This document shows, in pieces, positions 59,547 through 64,000 of a stretch of 64,000 nt of DNA (its first letter is position 1; every line of letters starts with the position of its first letter). A program made the position numbers and the translations under genes. Origin of the DNA: Panaeolus papilionaceus (lineage: Eukaryota > Basidiomycota > Agaricomycetes > Agaricales); contig JADNRZ010000009.1 in NCBI GenBank assembly GCA_015501605.1, forward strand, positions 1,860,001-1,924,000, written 5' to 3'. The notes below the pieces were generated by a model. That model was not told the origin of the DNA and made no database searches. It saw only the letters and a list, made by a program, of their open reading frames with translations.

Positions 59547-60502
59547 GTGTTTGACGATTTGCCCTCGGTGAACTATAAATACAACTACGTCAGACAATCT
59601 GTCTCTGTTCAGCACCTACTTCCAGTCAGCTCACATGTCAAAGGACTTGAAAGACTTGAACAAGCTCTCGAAGACGATATCGACAAGGAGGTTGTCACTG
59701 TGAATTTCTACAATGCATCTCGATTTGAGGACGGACATGTATGTCTCAGTTACTTACACTGTCTGTGTTTACGTATCTTTCTTATCATTTTTGGCGCCAG
59801 ATGGAGCGCTTGGCAGATGCGCTGTGTATCCCAATTCCTAGCAGTGATAACCAAGAAGAAGGCGGCCCTCCAATCGTATCACCCTATGCTAAAGGTGGGT
59901 AGCGGAATATTTATGTTGATTATAACACGTTAAAGGGGACTCTTTTCATGCAGTTGGGAAACATATGGCTGAGTGTCTTAAGAAGGGCATGTGGGGCCTC
60001 ATGCCTATGGACGACAGGGTTGCGTACAATGCGATGTGGGAGATGAAGGAAAATCTCCAATTTCCTGCTCGCAGGAGACCACTGACAGAGGTGAGGCAAT
60101 TTCTCGTTTTATTTTCGACCTGGATGAACCCGATAGCTTTATTTCATATAGATAATACCCCATACACCCCTATACAGGTACAAAGTTATGTACTGGAACG
60201 CAGAGACCAAGATAGTCGCCCCCGGAGAGATGGGTGATGTGACACACATCACTCCAAACACAACCATAATCAAAGCAGAGGTTCATCCATTCTTTGCCCT
60301 GTTGTCAACTGCAAAGTTCGTCAGCGAATGTATAGACGCACACATGCTCGCTCCGTATAGGCCTGATTTAGTTGGCAGTGGTAAAATGTGGGATATCTCA
60401 ATGCGTTATGCAGTGATGTTCAAGGATACCTTGGACCCGAACCCGGGTAATCACTTTCGGCTTGCACCGCAGTGGAAACATCGGAGACGGGATTTAGCCT
60501 GA
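59547..60502 (+). CDS. Unrecognised multi-exon gene, 5' end unresolved
   Basis: Four exons join cleanly: ..VFDDLPSVNYKYNYVRQSVS.. to YNASRFEDGH; MERLADALCIPIPSSDN to IVSPYAK; GDSFHAVGKHMAECLKKGMW to RRRPLTE; and IIPHTPLYRYKVMYWNAETK to PQWKHRRRDLA (stop 60502). The first exon has no in-frame ATG before HMERL, so the true start lies upstream in an exon I cannot find or the gene is 5'-truncated, possibly by the event that damaged the neighbour at 59023. The third exon is rich in Met and Trp. No family recognised. Confidence 0.5.
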
Positions 60503-60679
60503 GATGGGGAGATAGGGAGAACTCGTTCGAAGTGGGAAGAATAGGTTGATTGTATGCAGCTTGTCAAGCGCCCATATAGACGGTGACGAGTGTGGGACTA
60601 TTGTGGGGAAAATAAATATTGAACTATGACAAATACTATAGCCCTTCAAACGTATCTCACCACGAACTTGACCTCCACA

Positions 60680-61190
60680 ATGCCCCATGAACACCCTGTC
60701 TTCCCAGATGAGATTTTCAGTCTCATCGTTGATCCTGACTACAGACAAGACCTCATTATTCTTGGAAATGTGCTCATATACAGCGCCGCCACCTCTTTCG
60801 GGAACGAGTCATCGCCAATGTATCGTCAACGCCTTAGGGTCTTGATATCCTCCGGACTTCTCATCTCGTTATTCATTAAATTCCCCAATGGAATTTGAAG
60901 TTGATCCCCTTTCACGATTCTGACCCTCCATGATATCAGCGAGCTACCGATTCTGCTCATTCTCTCTCAATCCAATCTTCTGCACCTCGAGCTTAGTTTG
61001 TGTAGCCCAGCACCTTGATAGCACCATCCCCCTTCTCTAGATCTGCAATCAAGCGGATTCAAGCTGAAAACCTTTTGTTTTCGCAATAACATTGACCGTC
61101 AGACTAGCTCTTTCAGTCTAATTCTCCTGTACTGTAGAGATTTGAAACGCCTCACCTTTCTTGCTTCGTACAACATGGTCTGTGTGCGAG
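60680..61190 (+). pseudogene. Decayed F-box/leucine-rich gene fragment
   Basis: A short ATG frame at 60680 (MPHEHPVFPDEIFSLIVD) has an F-box-like helix and, in a shifted frame, RRHLFRERVIANVSST, the usual continuation. Farther on, LTILTLHDISELPILLILSQ and LLHLELSLC resemble leucine-rich segments but are separated by stops. No continuous model can be built. Confidence 0.5.
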
Positions 61191-62242
61191 ACCTGCCAAA
61201 GTCGTGGTATTTTCAAATCTTGATGCCACTGTTGCTTTTGGCTCAACAAATTGGCTTGTATTCTGCTGGATGGCAGAACGGGACGACGGTCGCTTTTCCG
61301 CGTGTCAGGTCTTAGTATCCCCGTCCGCTGACACGTCTCCTCCTCCCTATCATACACGTCGGCTCACTCCTTTATTTTCCCAATCTATGTCTATCCTTCT
61401 ACTCATCCAAATTATAACAAACTATCTGCTTCCTGATCGCATAACCAAAAGAACTCTGACCACTTGCCAGCTCAGCCCTTATTTTTACGTTGAAATACCG
61501 CCGCAGAACACATTCACCAACGCAAATTAGGGGAGAGCACAAATATACTTGGCTTGTGAGGCCTTCAACCTATACTCAACAATCGGCGACCAGGAAACAC
61601 AACGATTTGGCCGAAATGGAACAGGAATCCACTCAAGATGAGCGATCACATCGATCACATCCCTTCCTTGGCTAATCACCGCAATTCCTACCTTGACCAT
61701 TTTGACGTTTATAGAGCCTTTACATTGAAGTTTACCTTCTAACATCAATGTCATGTCACGATCGCTGACCCGACCCCACATACCCACTCGGGCCTCAACT
61801 TTCAACGCCCAACCTTCACACATCTCCAAACACAGTGTGATTATGTAGTACATCCCTTTGCAATGCTATGATGCACCAAGCGCGCATGTTACCCAGCAGC
61901 CAGCATACACCCTCAGGCTCCGATATAAGTTGCGGTTGCGCAGGAACCCGTTGTAGTTGGTCATCCCCTGGTAATAACTTAACAGGTAATCTACTTCTAT
62001 CAGCAAGTTGTCTCAAAGCGAATGTGAATTTAGGCCACATCCAAATATCTCCTATCCCTCTGTAAGACTTGTCCTGTTCTTGTCACGGTGAAACTTTCTG
62101 ACCTCCTAAAACTCTCCACCTTTATGCTCATTTCTCACTCCATTTCGACCCCGTAAATACTTTCCCCAGCGAATCCAACGTCGTGCATAGTTAAATATCC
62201 TACCTACCTACTCACTCTGAAGAACAGTTTTGCTGGCCATCA
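61191..62242. other. Intergenic region
   Basis: About 1 kb without a supported gene. Short frames on both strands have no motifs. It contains the promoter of the secreted protein gene at 62243. Confidence 0.45.
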
Positions 62243-63188
62243 TGTTCTTAGGTCATATCCTCACCTCACCTTTACTTTTTATTTCGCTCCTCTTGCTTCA
62301 CCTTGGTGTAGCCAACAGCCTTTGTCTTCCATGTTATGCGATGGATCGGAGAATGTCTGCATGGGACGCCCCGTTGGCTCGAGCACTCCGGCTCGTTAGC
62401 CGCAGTTCTTCGAGCCCCGGAAACAACGACGGCGAGAAGATCACAAATCCCACCAATAGCACTGTGTGGACGATGGGCTCCGACGTAGTCGTTACGTGGT
62501 GAGTTTATTAAGCTGTGCCACTTCCTCTACTTCTTTTCCATTCCCCGCTGACTGGTTCCGTGCCGCACCTTTTGAATTGAATTGTCATCGCGAACTCCTT
62601 TTACGAATACCCCCTCACTGATGTCGTTGGGATTGCTCGACGACAAAGGATGACCGATGCCATATACGACAAAGCTGGCGTCTCGACGGGAGTGAACCGA
62701 AATGGCACTCTTCTCTTGGGCTCCGTGAAAGCTGGAAGTGGAGAAGAATATCTGGATATTGGTAAAATTCTTCAAGCTATCCACATCCAGTTTGATGATC
62801 GCTGATCAACCGTTGGCTCATTCTTAAACTCTTTACGACATTCCTATTCACGGTGGCCGTCTATCTACTGTCACATCTTATCATCTTCTGCTCCACATTT
62901 GCCACCTCTTGGAATGTACGATACCTGAAGAACATCCACTGGCGACTGACTTTGAGATGAAGAAGGGGTTCGTTGATTTCGAATGCCCAAAGGTTGAGCC
63001 TCACAACCACGATTACTTCGTCACTTGTAAGTGCAAGACCGTTGAATCGCAGGATCAGGAGCAAGCTACTGTGCTTGTTAACCTAATCTACTATTGGCAT
63101 TTCTCTGTGACTAATGAATACCTGTTTTACTTTCACAGTTCTACATGACACGAAGAATCGCAGTCCTATATTTTCGATTCGAAAATAG
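62243..63188 (+). CDS. Small secreted Kre9/Knh1-like domain protein
   Basis: ATG at 62243; the first 26 residues form a signal peptide (MFLGHILTSPLLFISLLLLH, then VANS). After a variable stretch the domain begins ITNPTNSTVWTMGSDVVVTW, the typical strand pattern of the Kre9/Knh1 N-terminal domain (PF10342) of fungal cell-wall proteins. Further exons: VNRNGTLLLGSVKAGSGEEY, EHPLATDFEMKKGFVDFECP across an intron, and FLHDTKNRSPIFSIRK at the stop (63188). About four exons. It lacks the Ser/Thr-rich stalk and GPI signal of many relatives, so it is probably soluble outside the cell or in the wall. Exon 2's start (near 62650) is the least certain border. Confidence 0.7.
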
Positions 63189-64000
63189 ATCCGTCCAGTG
63201 TTCTGTCCTGTCCCAACTCTTTCATTATGATGTGACACTGCGTGTTCCCGAATCTTGTAGTATTAGATATCCTTTCAAGGATTCGAAGTAGATATTTTAG
63301 TAGTTTAATACCATTTCTTCCGTTGTCTTTTGCGCGGCTTCACATTTCCAGCTCAGAGAATACCCCAGTGAGATATCTCCGGTCTGAGGTGCAAGGCGCG
63401 AGATTATAGTGTACTGACGTTGACAGCAGCCGCCGGCTACACTCACCAGGCTGACGGTACTCAAAAAGTTAATTGCTTTCCGCGACGATGTTCTGTCAAG
63501 ATATCTTATCAGGCAGTCAAACTTTATCGTCCCATTTGAGAGGCTGACAACTCAAGACGACGACATTGTAATCAAGATTTTTGGCAGAGGTATCTCGAAT
63601 AACCACTCATTCCTTTACACACAGGTATAAAAATGCAACTCTTTGGAACTGCGTTGTGAAAGCCGGTATACATTCCCGCCTGCACAATATTCGAGCTGGA
63701 TAGTTAGAGTATAAGCTCCTCAGAAGTGTGGAGCCTCTCGAAGCCCAAAAACACCGAGCCAGCGCGTTTTTGGACCCTAGAATTCGAAGTACGTTAAGAG
63801 TGCAGAACAATAATTGCCTCTCTTGAGGGGTAGATTCACTCCTGACGCCGCCGTCGCATCGCACATCGTCAATGAACATACTTACTTATATACTTACCTT
63901 GATAAGGTGAACAAGGGACACGCAATCCGACAGGGCCTTGTTTCATTAAGTTTGACCGGGGAGTCTTTATTTCTCGTGTTTCAGGTTTCTTTTCATTCGA
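63189..64000. other. Window end, no supported gene
   Basis: A plus-strand stretch at about 63450-63630 stays open without a start codon and could be an internal exon of something, but I recognise nothing in it. The rest shows no coding signal. A gene entering from beyond 64000 cannot be excluded. Confidence 0.4.

Noticed and set aside
63450..63630. Start-less open stretch near the window end (LTVLKKLIAFRDDVL)
   Set aside because: No partner exons or family signature could be found, so it is only mentioned.

Overview
The window reads as nuclear DNA of a mushroom-forming basidiomycete (Agaricomycetes). Nearly all genes carry many short introns of about 50-60 bases with GT..AG borders. Several encoded families are typical of that group: a DUF6533 seven-helix membrane protein, a CYP63-like P450, coiled-coil/F-box proteins and large sets of F-box paralogs. 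All gene models below were spliced by eye, so exon ends are approximate unless stated.

Layout. 1-13.4 kb: an F-box/zinc-finger gene (minus), a DUF6533 membrane protein (plus) and two more F-box/zinc-finger paralogs in tandem (plus). 13.6-16 kb: two housekeeping genes transcribed divergently, class I DAHP synthase (first step of aromatic amino acid synthesis) and TIM9 (mitochondrial import chaperone). 16-18.5 kb: two tandem small TPR-like paralogs. 19-24 kb: a P450 whose first coding exon is split by a 2,552-bp DNA element with 253-bp terminal inverted repeats and a 6-bp target duplication. 24.6-28.8 kb: the fourth F-box/zinc-finger paralog beside the third TPR-like paralog. 29.2-33 kb: two F-box genes of a second family, with a decayed partial copy between them.

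33-48 kb is mostly conserved core genome: a GPANK1-like G-patch protein, a coiled-coil/F-box protein, a vacuolar PQ-loop transporter, prohibitin-2, a nucleolar Tma23/GPATCH4-like G-patch protein and the spindle checkpoint kinase MPS1. 49-58.8 kb is again accessory: five more F-box genes of the second family, two of them products of a 2.1-kb tandem duplication. 59-64 kb holds a dead NmrA-like reductase, an unrecognised multi-exon gene, a decayed F-box-like fragment and a small secreted Kre9-like protein.

Overall, a stable housekeeping core is flanked by islands in which three lineage-specific families (12 F-box genes plus fragments, and three TPR-like genes) are duplicating and decaying. The F-box proteins are expected to be substrate receptors of SCF ubiquitin ligases; their targets cannot be read from sequence. 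The most notable observations are the P450 disruption, where the element's arm supplies a start codon that reads in frame into the rest of the P450, and the F-box family with two conserved C-terminal zinc-finger-like motifs.
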